DNA of 64,000 nt, from contig CAVSKZ010000003.1 in NCBI GenBank assembly GCA_963728835.1, positions 248,001-312,000 of the forward strand, read 5' to 3'. The translations under genes were made by a program, and so were the position numbers. The stretch's first letter is position 1, and each line of letters opens with the position of its first letter. Below the pieces are notes generated by a model. The model worked only from the letters and a program-made list of their open reading frames with translations, was not told the DNA's origin and made no database searches. Below are positions 8,342-16,882 of the stretch, piece by piece. Source of the DNA: VRUE01 sp963728835 (GTDB lineage Bacteria > Actinomycetota > Thermoleophilia > Solirubrobacterales > 70-9).

Positions 8342-8366
8342 GGCCGCCATCCGGGCGGCCGGAGGT
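8342..8366 (+). promoter_or_regulatory. Leader hairpin abutting the pnp ribosome binding site
   Basis: GGCCGCC (8342-8348) and GGCGGCC (8354-8360) form a tight 7-bp hairpin directly followed by the strong Shine-Dalgarno GGAGGT (8361-8366), which lies 11 bases before the pnp ATG. In enterobacteria a pnp leader hairpin mediates autoregulation with RNase III. Whether this hairpin does so is inference from its position. Confidence 0.45.
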
Positions 8367-8377
8367 AGGACAACTAA

Positions 8378-10621
8378 ATGAGCATGTTTGACGTAACCCG
8401 CGTTTCGGCGGACATCGGCGACAGCCAGATTTCCTTCGAGACCGGAAAACTCGCGAAGCAGGCGGGCGGCGCGGTCGTGGTTCAGGCCGGCGACACCATG
8501 GTGCTCTGCACCGCAACCGTCGGGAGCCTTCGCGACGTGGACTTCCTTCCCCTCACCGTCGACATCGAGGAGCGCATGTACGCCGCGGGCAAGATCCCCG
8601 GCTCGTTCTTCCGTCGCGAGGGCAAATCCAGCGAGAAGGCGACGCTGACCGCGCGCATGATCGACCGGCCGATCCGGCCGCTCTTCCCGAAGGGCTGGCA
8701 CTACGAGACCCAGCTGGTCGCGGTCCCGATGTCGGTGGACCAGATCCACCCCTACGACATCCTCGCGATGAACGGCGCCTCTGCGGCGCTGGCGATCTCG
8801 CCCGTCCCGGTCGCCGCCCACGTCGGCGCGGTGCGGATCGGCAAGCTCGACGGCGACTTCGTCGTCAACCCCTCCGAGGAGGATCACGCCGAGCTCGACC
8901 TCGACCTGATCGTCGCCGGCACCGACGAGGCGATCCTGATGGTCGAGGCCGGCGCCAACGGCGTCACCGAGCAGGAGATCCTCGACGCCCTCGACATCGC
9001 CCACGGGGAGATCAAGAAGCTCACCGCGGCGATGGAGGAGCTGCAGCAGAAGGCCGGCAAGGAGAAGATGGAAGTCGAGGCGCCCAGCATCGACGAGGGC
9101 CTGATCGACGACATCCGCTCCTCCCATGGCCAGGCCCTGGTCGACGCGATCGCCACCGAGGGCAAGCTCGAGCGCTACGAGGCGATCGACAAGGTCAAGG
9201 ACGAGGTGGTCGGCAAGTACGCGGTCCCGGACGACGCCGGCGAGGTCGACGAGAAGCAGGTGGCCGAAGTCAAGGCGGCCTTCGGCTCGATCGAGAAGGA
9301 CACGATCCGCAAGGCGATCGCCGTCGACAAGAAGCGCCCCGACGGCCGCGCCCAGGACGAGATCCGCCCGATCGAGTGCGAGGTCGACGTCTCGCCCCGG
9401 GTCCACGGCTCGGCCCTCTTCACCCGCGGCGAGACGCAGATCCTCTCCAACGCCGCCCTCGGCACGACGCGCATGGACATGCGCATCGACACGCTGGGGC
9501 TGGAGACCTCGAAGAAGTTCTGGCACCACTACAACTTCCCGCCCTTCTCGGTCGGGGAGGCCGGCTTCATGCGCGGTCCCAAGCGCCGCGACATCGGCCA
9601 CGGCGCGCTCGCCGAGCGGGCGCTGGTTGCCACGATTCCCAATGAAGAGGACTTCCCCTACGTGATTCGGGTCGTCTCGGAGACGCTGGAGTCCAACGGC
9701 TCCTCCTCGATGGGGTCGGTCTGCGCCTCTTCGATGGCCCTGCAGGCTGCCGGCGTCCCGGTCAGCGCTCCGGTCGCCGGCGTGGCGATGGGGCTGATCA
9801 AGGAGGGCGACGACTACATCGTCCTCACCGACATCGCCGGCGTCGAGGACCATCTCGGCGACATGGACTTCAAGGTCGCCGGCACCGCGGAGGGGATCAC
9901 CGCTCTGCAGATGGACATCAAGATCACCGGAGTCACCTTCGAGATCCTCACCGACGCACTGGAGCAGGCAAACAAGGGCCGCCAGTTCATCCTCGGCAAG
10001 ATGGCCGAGGCGATCGACGGTCCGCGCGAGCAGCTCTCCCAGCACGCCCCGCGGATCGAGGCGATCAAGATCGACCAGGAGAAGATCGGCGCCGTGATCG
10101 GCAAAGGCGGCGAAACGATCCGTGCGCTCTGCGAGGAGTTCGAAGCCGAAATCGACGTCGAGGACGACGGCACGATCCGCATCTACGCCCCGACCGGCTC
10201 GCTGGTCGAAGCCTGCGTCGCCCGCATCCAGTCGATGACCAAGGAGGCTGAGATCGGCGACCGCTACAACGCGGCCAAGGTCGTCAAGACGACCACGTTC
10301 GGCGCCTTCGTCGAGCTGGTCAAGGGCACCGACGGCCTCCTGCACATCTCCAACGTCAAGCCCGGCGAGCGGGTGGACTCGGTCGACGACGTCCTCACCG
10401 CCGGCGAGGAAATCGACGTGACCGTGGTCGAGGTCGACCGCGAGCGTGGCCGGATCGGCCTTCGCCTCTCCGATGACCCGTCGGTCGCCGGCAAGAGCCC
10501 GGAGGAACTGGCGGCGGTCGGCTCCGGCGATGGCGGTTCGCGTCGCAACGGGGGAGACCGCGGCGGTCGCGGCGGTCGCGAGGGGCGTCGTCCCCGCGGC
10601 GGCGACCGCGAGCGGCGCTGA
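8378..10621 (+). CDS. pnp: Polyribonucleotide nucleotidyltransferase (PNPase)
   Basis: Phosphorolytic 3'-to-5' exoribonuclease of the RNA degradation machinery. Two RNase PH-like domains are visible (IPGSFFRREGKSSEKATLTAR in the first; FPPFSVGEAGFMRGPKRRDI in the second, with SMGSVCASSMAL), then KH (GAVIGKGGETIRAL) and S1 (TTFGAFVELVKGTDGLLHIS). A Gly/Arg-rich tail of about 25 residues ends the protein. Length of 747 residues is typical. ATG 8378 follows a clear GGAGGT site. It is likely transcribed on its own or with the M16 peptidase that starts 11 bases downstream. Confidence 0.97.
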   Translation: MSMFDVTRVSADIGDSQISFETGKLAKQAGGAVVVQAGDTMVLCTATVGSLRDVDFLPLTVDIEERMYAAGKIPGSFFRREGKSSEKATLTARMIDRPIRPLFPKGWHYETQLVAVPMSVDQIHPYDILAMNGASAALAISPVPVAAHVGAVRIGKLDGDFVVNPSEEDHAELDLDLIVAGTDEAILMVEAGANGVTEQEILDALDIAHGEIKKLTAAMEELQQKAGKEKMEVEAPSIDEGLIDDIRSSHGQALVDAIATEGKLERYEAIDKVKDEVVGKYAVPDDAGEVDEKQVAEVKAAFGSIEKDTIRKAIAVDKKRPDGRAQDEIRPIECEVDVSPRVHGSALFTRGETQILSNAALGTTRMDMRIDTLGLETSKKFWHHYNFPPFSVGEAGFMRGPKRRDIGHGALAERALVATIPNEEDFPYVIRVVSETLESNGSSSMGSVCASSMALQAAGVPVSAPVAGVAMGLIKEGDDYIVLTDIAGVEDHLGDMDFKVAGTAEGITALQMDIKITGVTFEILTDALEQANKGRQFILGKMAEAIDGPREQLSQHAPRIEAIKIDQEKIGAVIGKGGETIRALCEEFEAEIDVEDDGTIRIYAPTGSLVEACVARIQSMTKEAEIGDRYNAAKVVKTTTFGAFVELVKGTDGLLHISNVKPGERVDSVDDVLTAGEEIDVTVVEVDRERGRIGLRLSDDPSVAGKSPEELAAVGSGDGGSRRNGGDRGGRGGREGRRPRGGDRERR

Positions 10622-10631
10622 GCAACGAGCA

Positions 10632-11909
10632 TTGAGCGCACCCCAGCTAACCGAGCAGAGCACGGGCGTCAGGGTCGTCACCGAGGAGGTTCCCTCGGTG
10701 CGGTCCGTGGCGCTCGGGCTCTGGGTGCGCACCGGCTCCCGCGACGAGACGCCGGCCCAGGCGGGCGTCTCCCACTTCCTCGAGCACCTGCTGTTCAAGG
10801 GAACCGAGCGGTTCTCGGCGATCGAGATCGCCGAGCGGCTCGACGGCCTCGGCGCCTCGGTCAACGCGGCCACCGGCAAGGAGACCACGCACATCCACGC
10901 CCGCTTCCTCGACGAGCACACCGAGGAGGTCTTCGACCTGCTGGCCGAGATGCTGCTGGCGCCGACCTACCCGGAAGTCGACTCCGAGCGCGAGGTCGTG
11001 CTGGAGGAGATCGCGATGTACGAGGACGAGCCGCAGGACCGAGTCCACGACATCCTCGCCGAAGCGGTGTTCGGCGAGCATCCGCTGGGCAGGCGGGTGC
11101 TGGGCGAGGCGGAGGTGATCAGCTCGGTCCCCGTGCCGGCGATCGAGGCCTACCGCAGCGGCCGCTACACCGGGCCCAACGTCGTCGTCGGCGCCGCCGG
11201 CAACGTCGAGCACGCGCGCATCGCCGACCTGGCGGAGCGCCTGGTGCGCCCGCCGTCGGCGGCGGCGGCGGAACCAGGGGCAGCCGGCGGTCTCGACGAG
11301 GAGGCGCGTCTGCGCTTCTACGAGAAGGACACCGAGCAGTACCACATCTGCTTCGGGGCGCCCGGGATCACGCGCGAGGACGAGCGCCGCTACGCCCTGG
11401 CCGTGCTGGACTCGATCTTCGGCGGCTCGAGCTCCTCGCGGCTCTTCATCGAGGTCCGCGAGAAGCGCGGCCTCGCCTACTCGGTCGGCTCCTACAGCGA
11501 GCAGTACACCGACTCCGGCCTGGTCGCGACCTACGTCGGCACGCGCGAGGACAACGTCGAGGAGGCCTGCTCGATCATCGGCGCCGAGCTGGCGCGGCTG
11601 CGCGGCGCCCCGGTCGCCGACGCCGAGCTGACCCGTGCCAAGGAGAACGTCAAGGGCCGCCTCGTGCTCTCCTCCGAGTCGACCGCGGCGCGGATGAGCC
11701 GCATCTCCCGCGCGACGCTGTTCGGCCTGCCGATCGACAGCCTCGACGAGATGCTGGCCAAGGTCGACGCGGTCACGGTCGACGATCTGACCGCCCTCGC
11801 CGCGGAGCTCTACCGTCCAGAGCGCCTCTCGGCCGCCTGCGTCGGTCGCGACGAGAGCCGCTTTCGCGAGGCCGTCGGCCCGGTCAGCGAGGCACTGGTG
11901 GCAGCGTGA
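10632..11909 (+). CDS. M16-family zinc metallopeptidase (processing-peptidase-like)
   Basis: Single-chain M16B peptidase related to the beta subunit of mitochondrial processing peptidase. The inverted zinc motif HFLEH with the downstream glutamate region VVLEEIAMYEDEPQD is intact, so it should be active. The second, inactive M16 half carries FGGSSSSRLFIEVREKRGLAYSV, the usual Arg/Tyr substrate-binding element. I chose TTG 10632, which gives 425 residues and begins LSAPQLTEQSTGVRVVTEEV; longer in-frame forms run back into pnp. The pnp-M16-dapB order is common in Gram-positive bacteria. The natural substrate is unknown. Confidence 0.9.
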   Translation: MSAPQLTEQSTGVRVVTEEVPSVRSVALGLWVRTGSRDETPAQAGVSHFLEHLLFKGTERFSAIEIAERLDGLGASVNAATGKETTHIHARFLDEHTEEVFDLLAEMLLAPTYPEVDSEREVVLEEIAMYEDEPQDRVHDILAEAVFGEHPLGRRVLGEAEVISSVPVPAIEAYRSGRYTGPNVVVGAAGNVEHARIADLAERLVRPPSAAAAEPGAAGGLDEEARLRFYEKDTEQYHICFGAPGITREDERRYALAVLDSIFGGSSSSRLFIEVREKRGLAYSVGSYSEQYTDSGLVATYVGTREDNVEEACSIIGAELARLRGAPVADAELTRAKENVKGRLVLSSESTAARMSRISRATLFGLPIDSLDEMLAKVDAVTVDDLTALAAELYRPERLSAACVGRDESRFREAVGPVSEALVAA

Positions 11910-12571
11910 TCCGGGTCGCCGTATCCGGCGCCGCCGGTCGCATGGGCCAGGCTGTCTGCGAGACGGTCGAAGCGGCTGAGGACACCGAGCTCAGCGGCAG
12001 GGCGGACCCCGCCCTCGGCACCGGCCTGGCCGACGTGTTGGGAGGGGCCGACGTCGTCGTCGACTTCACCACCCCCGACACCGCCCTCGCCAACGCCGAA
12101 GCCTGCCTGGCCGCCGGCGTGCACGTGGTGATCGGCACCACCGGATTCGATCTCGAGGCGCTCGAGGCCGCCGCCGAGGCATCTCAGGCGAACTGCTTCG
12201 TCGCCCCCAACTTCGCGATCGGCGCCGTGCTCCTGATGGAGGTCTCGCAGACGATTGCCCGTCACATGCCCGAGTGCGAGATCGTCGAGCTGCACCACGA
12301 CAAGAAGCTGGACGCCCCGTCCGGGACCGCCAAGCGCACCGCCGAACTGATCGCGGGCGCCGGGGGCAACGTGCACGAGCCGATCCACTCGGTGCGGCTG
12401 CCCGGCCTGGTCGCCCATCAGGAGGTCGTTTTCGGCGGCGAGGGCCAGACCCTCAGCGTCCGCCACGACTCGATCGACCGCCGCTCCTTCATGCCCGGCG
12501 TGCTGCTGGCGGTGCGCAGGGTCGGTGGCTTGACAGACCGTTTCACCGTCGGGCTGGAGAAGCTGCTTTGA
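11906..12571 (+). CDS. dapB: 4-hydroxy-tetrahydrodipicolinate reductase
   Basis: Second committed step of the DAP/lysine pathway: NAD(P)H-dependent reduction to tetrahydrodipicolinate. GAAGRMGQAV is the nucleotide-binding loop, VDFTTPDTAL and IGTTGF follow, and ELHHDKKLDAPSGTA is the catalytic loop with its histidine and lysine. The protein has 221 residues, somewhat short but complete. GTG 11906 overlaps the M16 stop by four bases, so it is translationally coupled. dapA follows 37 bases later. Confidence 0.95.
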   Translation: MIRVAVSGAAGRMGQAVCETVEAAEDTELSGRADPALGTGLADVLGGADVVVDFTTPDTALANAEACLAAGVHVVIGTTGFDLEALEAAAEASQANCFVAPNFAIGAVLLMEVSQTIARHMPECEIVELHHDKKLDAPSGTAKRTAELIAGAGGNVHEPIHSVRLPGLVAHQEVVFGGEGQTLSVRHDSIDRRSFMPGVLLAVRRVGGLTDRFTVGLEKLL

Positions 12572-12596
12572 GGGCGTCTCGACCGGTCTACCGCGA

Positions 12597-12602
12597 TACC
12601 CT
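12597..12602 (+). promoter_or_regulatory. Leaderless -10 box of dapA
   Basis: TACCCT sits six bases before the dapA ATG, so transcription would start at or next to the start codon. No clear -35 box is seen. Confidence 0.5.
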
Positions 12603-12608
12603 GGCGCC

Positions 12609-13487
12609 ATGAAGGAGATTCGTGGCGTGATCACGGCAATAGCGACCCCGTTCGACGCCAACGGGGCCGTCGACGAGGCGGCGGCGCTGAAGCTGGCCGT
12701 CCATTTGCTCGAGCACGGGTCGCATGGGCTGGTCATCTCCGGCTCCACCGGCGAGGCGCCGACGCTGACCGACGAGGAGGCGCTCGATCTCCTGCGCGCC
12801 ATACGCCGGGAGGTGGGGGACGAGGCGCTGCTCATCTGCGGTACCGGCACCAACTACACGCAGCACTCGATCGAGCTGACCCAGGGGGCGGTCGAGGCAG
12901 GCGCCGACGCGGCCCTGATCGTCACCCCCTACTACAACAAGCCCAACCCGGCCGGAATCCTCGCCCACTTCGAGTCGATCGCAGCCGCCGTTCCCGGCTT
13001 CCCCCTGATCGCCTACAACATCCCCTCGCGGGTCGTGGTCAACGTCCCGCCCGAGCTGCTCGGCGAGATCGCCAAGATCGACAACGTCGTCGCGGTCAAG
13101 CAGGCAAACAACGACGAGCTGCAGCCGATCGAGGGGCTCGAGATCCTCGCCGGCAACGACGACATCTTCCTCAAGACGCTCGAAATCGGCGGAGCGGGCG
13201 GGATCTGCGTCGCCTCCCACCTGGTCGGCCCCCAGATGCGCGAGGTGTGGGACGCCGTCCAGGCTGGGGACCTCGAGCGGGCGCGTGAGATCGACTCCGG
13301 GCTGGGCCAGGTCTATGCGGCGATGGGCGTGACGACCAACCCGATCCCGGTCAAGGCGGCGCTGGCGATGACCGGCCTGATCCCCACCGACACCCTGAGA
13401 CTTCCCCTCGTGCCCGCTGATGCGGAGCAGCGAGAGGCCGTAAGAGCGGCGCTGGAGAGCGTCGGCCTCACCCCGGTGACGCCCTAG
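12609..13487 (+). CDS. dapA: 4-hydroxy-tetrahydrodipicolinate synthase
   Basis: Condenses pyruvate with aspartate semialdehyde, the entry step of DAP and lysine synthesis. A TIM-barrel protein of 292 residues. GSTGEAPTLTDEE is the substrate loop, PYYNKPNPAG carries the catalytic tyrosine, and VAVKQANND contains the Schiff-base lysine. ATG 12609 fits a TACCCT box six bases upstream. The stop overlaps the start of the RNase J gene by one base. dapA next to an RNase J gene is a recurring actinobacterial arrangement. Confidence 0.96.
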   Translation: MKEIRGVITAIATPFDANGAVDEAAALKLAVHLLEHGSHGLVISGSTGEAPTLTDEEALDLLRAIRREVGDEALLICGTGTNYTQHSIELTQGAVEAGADAALIVTPYYNKPNPAGILAHFESIAAAVPGFPLIAYNIPSRVVVNVPPELLGEIAKIDNVVAVKQANNDELQPIEGLEILAGNDDIFLKTLEIGGAGGICVASHLVGPQMREVWDAVQAGDLERAREIDSGLGQVYAAMGVTTNPIPVKAALAMTGLIPTDTLRLPLVPADAEQREAVRAALESVGLTPVTP

Positions 13488-15152
13488 TGTCCGCCGACAA
13501 GCTTCGTGTGCTGCCGCTCGGAGGGCTGGGCGAGATCGGCAAGAACATGACCGTGGTCGAGTACGCAGGCCGCATCGTCGTCGTCGACACCGGCCTGATG
13601 TTCCCGACCGCCGAGATGCTCGGGATCGACCTCGTCCTTCCCGACTTCTCCTACCTGCGCGACCGGGTGGACGACATCGAGGCGATCGTCCTCACCCACG
13701 GGCACGAGGACCACGTCGGCGCCCTGCCCTACGTTCTGCGCGAGCTCGGCTCGCCCCCGGTGATCTACAGCGGCCAGCTGACGATCGGGATGGTCCGCTC
13801 GAAGCTCGACGAGCACAAGCTCGGCGACGCGCCGCTCCAGGACCTCGCGGCGGGGGAGAAGGTCAAGGCCGGGCCATTCGAGCTGGAGCTGATCCACCTC
13901 TCGCACTCGATCCCCGACGCCCGCGGCGTCCTGCTCACGACCGAGCTCGGCTCGGTCCTGATGACCGGCGACTACAAGTTCGACCAGACGCCCGTCGACG
14001 GCCGCCCGGCCGACATCTCCCGGCTTGCCGAGATCGGTCGCGACGGGCTGCTGCTGCTCTGCGGCGACTCCACCAACGCCGACCGGCCCGGAATCGCGCC
14101 CTCGGAGTCGAGCGTCGGGCCGGCTCTGCTGGAGACCTTCTCCGGCTGCAAGGGCCGGATCATCGTCACCTCCTTCGCCTCCAACATCCACCGTGTCCAG
14201 CAGGTGATCGACGCCGCGGTGAAGCTCGACCGGCGCGTGGCGCTGGTCGGCCGCTCGATGCGCAAGAACTTCAACATCGCGTCGAACCTGGGCATCGCCG
14301 AAGCGCCGAAGGGCCTCTTCATCCAGCCTCGCGAGATCGAGAGCTTCCCCGACGAGAAGGTCGTCGTGATCTCGACCGGCAGCCAGGGCGAGCCGCTCTC
14401 GGCGCTGCGGCGGATGGCCAACAACGACCACCGCGACGTCGAGCCTGCACTCGGGCGACACGGTCGTCTTCTCGGCAACGCCCGTCCCCGGGAACGAGCG
14501 TGCGGTCAACGAGACGATCGACCGCATCTACGAGATCGGCGCCACCGTCGTCACCGCCAAGAGCGCGCCGATCCACGCCTCCGGCCACGGCTGGCAGGAG
14601 GAGCTGAAGCTGATGCTCAACCTGACCAAGCCTCGCTACGTGCTGCCGGTGCACGGCGACTACCAGCGCCTCCGCCTGCACGCCGAGCTGGCCGAATCGG
14701 TGGGAGTCGAGGCCGAGTGCATCTTCCAGGGCCGCAACGGCCTGCCCCTCGAGATCGGCGAGGACGGCGCCCGCTTCGGCGAGGACGTCCACACAGGGGT
14801 GATCTACGTCGACGGGGTCAACGTCGGCGAGCCCGATGACGTCGCCCTGCGCGACCGCCGGGAGATCTCGGCGGACGGGATCTTCATCGTCGTCGCGACG
14901 ATCTCCTCCGAGGACGGCCATGTGATCGCCGACCCGGAAGTGCTCTTCCGCGGCGTCGCCTTCCTCGACGAAGCGGACGCTCTCGTCGACGACTTGAAGG
15001 ACGTGGTCGAGGACTCGCTGGAGGACGCGGCCTCCGCGGGCACGCGCGAGCTGCACCTGGTCCAGGAAGACGTGCACGACGCGGTGGCGGGGCTCGTGTA
15101 CGACAAGCTGAAGAGAAGGCCCATGATCATTCCCGTGGTGGTCGAGGTCTGA
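13487..15152 (+). CDS. rnj: Ribonuclease J, interrupted by a one-base frameshift
   Basis: Metallo-beta-lactamase/beta-CASP ribonuclease with endo- and 5'-exonuclease activity. The metal motif LTHGHEDHVGALPY and MTGDYKFDQTPVDG are intact in the first frame. After SALRRMANNDHRDVE near 14441 the frame breaks. The family sequence resumes one base later (LHSGDTVVFSATPVPGNER) and continues through SGHGWQEELKLMLNLTKP to the end at 15152. Removing one C from GAGCCTGC restores 554 residues, the normal RNase J length. Both halves are well conserved, so sequencing error or recent mutation is more likely than decay. GTG 13487 overlaps the dapA stop. Confidence 0.9.
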
Positions 15153-15160
15153 CGGCTCTG

Positions 15161-15252
15161 GCGCGCGGGTCCTGTCGCTGCAGGGGACCCACCACCCCCT
15201 CCGGTCGCTAAAGCGTCCTCGGGGGCGGTTCCCCCTACAGCGCCACCCGCGC
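15161..15252. repeat. Nested palindromic repeat, copy 1 (core 15176-15242)
   Basis: Four nested stems: GCGCGGGT/ACCCGCGC (15163-15170, 15245-15252); CGCTGCAGGGG/CCCCCTACAGCG (15176-15186, 15231-15242); CCCCC/GGGGG (15195-15199, 15221-15225); and the central CGCTAAAGCG (15206-15215). The 67-bp core recurs in inverted orientation at 61909-61975. It lies just after the RNase J stop, between convergent genes. Confidence 0.85.
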
Positions 15253-15454
15253 GAGAGGCGGTGACCTCTCACGCGGGAAGCTGCGGGCAGGAGAGAGCCC
15301 GCTCGATGCGATCCGCCGAAGGGCCGCTGAGACTCGGACGTCCTGGGGCGGAGGGCTTGTAAATCTTTGGCCCGCCGGAGCTGCGTTGGGGAGAGCTCCA
15401 GCGGGCCTGTGTCTCGTCCAGAAGCGAATCTAGATCGGCGGGGTAAAGCGGGGC
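15253..15454 (+). other. Gene-free structured stretch between RNase J and the histidine kinase
   Basis: No credible reading frame is present. It holds successive strong hairpins: GAGAGG/CCTCTC (15253-15270), GCGGGC/GCCCGC (15283-15302), and a long stem at 15369-15407. A CCGCC/GGCGG pairing around 15311-15352 is also possible. It may be an RNA gene or an RNase J 3' UTR. The segment GGAGAG with a following CCGCCGAAGG recalls a glycine aptamer, but the CTCAGG part is missing. Confidence 0.3.
15369..15407 (+). terminator. Strong hairpin, possible terminator without U-tract
   Basis: GGCCCGCCGGAGCT (15369-15382) pairs with AGCTCCAGCGGGCC (15394-15407) over 14 bp with one mismatch, around an 11-base loop. 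No T-run follows, as is common for actinobacterial terminators. It lies between the convergent RNase J and histidine kinase genes. Confidence 0.5.
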
Positions 15455-16882
15455 TTAAGCGGGGGTAACTGTTTGCTCAGACTTGGCGAGCGGGAGGCGG
15501 ACGCGGAAGAGGGCGCCGCCACTCTCCGACTTCGCCACCTCAACCGACCCTCCGTGCGAGGCGGCCACGGCGGCGACGATCGCCAGGCCGAGGCCGCTTC
15601 CCGCCCCGACGGCGGTGTCGGCGGGGCCATCGCCGCGGACGAAGCGGTCGAAGATCTGCTCGCGCAGCTCCGCGGGGACGCCGGGACCGTCGTCGGAGAC
15701 CTCGACCACGGCATCGCCCCCGACCGTTCGCAGGCGCATCTCGATCCGGCTTCCCGCCGGCGTGTGCCGGGCGGCGTTGTCGAGCAGGTTGAGGACCATC
15801 CTGTGCAGCTCGTCCGGGTTTCCCTCGACCGCCAGCGGGACGCCGTTGTCGACAGCCAGATCGTGGTCCACCAGGGTCGGGACGACCTCGGCCGCCGCGT
15901 TGCCGGCGACCTCGGCCAGATCGCAGGACCGGTGCTGGCTGACCCTTCCCGCGTCGGCGCGGGCGAGCAGCAGCAGGTCGGAGACGAGCCGGCTCATCCG
16001 CCGGGAGGAGCGCAGGGCCGAGTCGACCATCGCCCGCTCCTCGCTGTCGCGTGGCTGCCGCAGCGAGGCCTCGAGCAGTTCGAGGTTGGCGAGGACGCTG
16101 GTCAGCGGAGTTCGCAGCTCGTGCGATGCGTCGGCGACGAACTCGCGCTGCTTCTTCATCGCCGCCTCGCGCTCGCTGCGGGCGGCGTCGAGGGAGCGCA
16201 GCATCTGCTCCAGGGTCCGGGCCAGCTCGCCGACCTCGTCGTCGACCTGGGGGTCCGGCATGTGGGGGGAGGGGTCGCCGGTGTCGGCGACCTCGCGCGC
16301 GGTCGCCGTCAGGGCCGAGATCGGCCGCATCGCGCGCGAGGCGATTGCCAGCCCCGCAAGGCTTGCCAGGAAGGTGCCGCCGAAGATCCCGGCGGCGATG
16401 AAGAGCCAGAGCCGGTCGACGGTCGACTCGACATGGGTGAGGCTGCGGCCGTACTGCACGTAGCCGGTGACGACGCCGGTCGTGCCCGTGATCTGAGCTG
16501 TGGCGACGCGCATCTGTCCGTGGTCGGAGAGGCCGGGGGAGAGCGCCCCCATGCCGGCGGCGCCGCTGCTCTCATCCACCAGGTTGCCGTTGAGGTCGAA
16601 GACCCGGGCGCTGGCGTTGTCGGGGCGTACGAAGTCGTCGAGGCTGGGCCCCCGCTTGAAGGAGACCCTGCCGACCGGGGTGTAGACGATGCGAAATTCC
16701 CCGGCCAGGGCCTGCGCGGCGTCTTTCACCTCGCGGTTGAAGTCGTCGCGGACGCGGTTCGTCGTCATCTGGCCGATCACCGCGCCGAAGGCGAGCAGGA
16801 TTACCAGCGTCAGCCCGGCGGAGACGCCGGCAAGGCGCCAGCGGACGGGCCAGGCGCCGGGCTTGCGCAGGAGCTTCTTCAT
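15455..16882 (-). CDS. Two-component sensor histidine kinase (HAMP, HisKA, HATPase)
   Basis: Membrane sensor kinase of 475 residues. A TM segment near residues 17-40 and a second near 165-190 flank an extracytoplasmic domain of about 120 residues. HAMP follows, then HisKA with FVADASHELRTPLTS (phosphoacceptor His) and the HATPase domain with NLLDNAARHTP, DDGPGVP and GSGLGLAIV. All catalytic boxes are intact. It begins immediately after the response regulator stop, so the pair is one operon. The signal is not evident. The operon sits between RNase J and ftsK, transcribed against both neighbours. Confidence 0.93.
   Translation of the reverse strand: MKKLLRKPGAWPVRWRLAGVSAGLTLVILLAFGAVIGQMTTNRVRDDFNREVKDAAQALAGEFRIVYTPVGRVSFKRGPSLDDFVRPDNASARVFDLNGNLVDESSGAAGMGALSPGLSDHGQMRVATAQITGTTGVVTGYVQYGRSLTHVESTVDRLWLFIAAGIFGGTFLASLAGLAIASRAMRPISALTATAREVADTGDPSPHMPDPQVDDEVGELARTLEQMLRSLDAARSEREAAMKKQREFVADASHELRTPLTSVLANLELLEASLRQPRDSEERAMVDSALRSSRRMSRLVSDLLLLARADAGRVSQHRSCDLAEVAGNAAAEVVPTLVDHDLAVDNGVPLAVEGNPDELHRMVLNLLDNAARHTPAGSRIEMRLRTVGGDAVVEVSDDGPGVPAELREQIFDRFVRGDGPADTAVGAGSGLGLAIVAAVAASHGGSVEVAKSESGGALFRVRLPLAKSEQTVTPA

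Noticed and set aside
8282..10921. Long open frame antisense to pnp, and similar long antisense frames over nusA, infB, dinB and nadE
   Set aside because: They mirror the codon bias of very GC-rich genes, have low-complexity composition and match no family; the sense genes are certain.
14400..14460. Programmed frameshift in RNase J
   Set aside because: No slippery sequence or stimulatory structure is seen, and several unrelated genes carry the same kind of one-base insertion, so error or mutation is simpler.
15290..15360. Resemblance to a glycine riboswitch (GGAGAG followed by CCGCCGAAGG)
   Set aside because: The conserved CTCAGG block is missing, the stems do not fit the aptamer, and no + strand gene lies downstream to be controlled.
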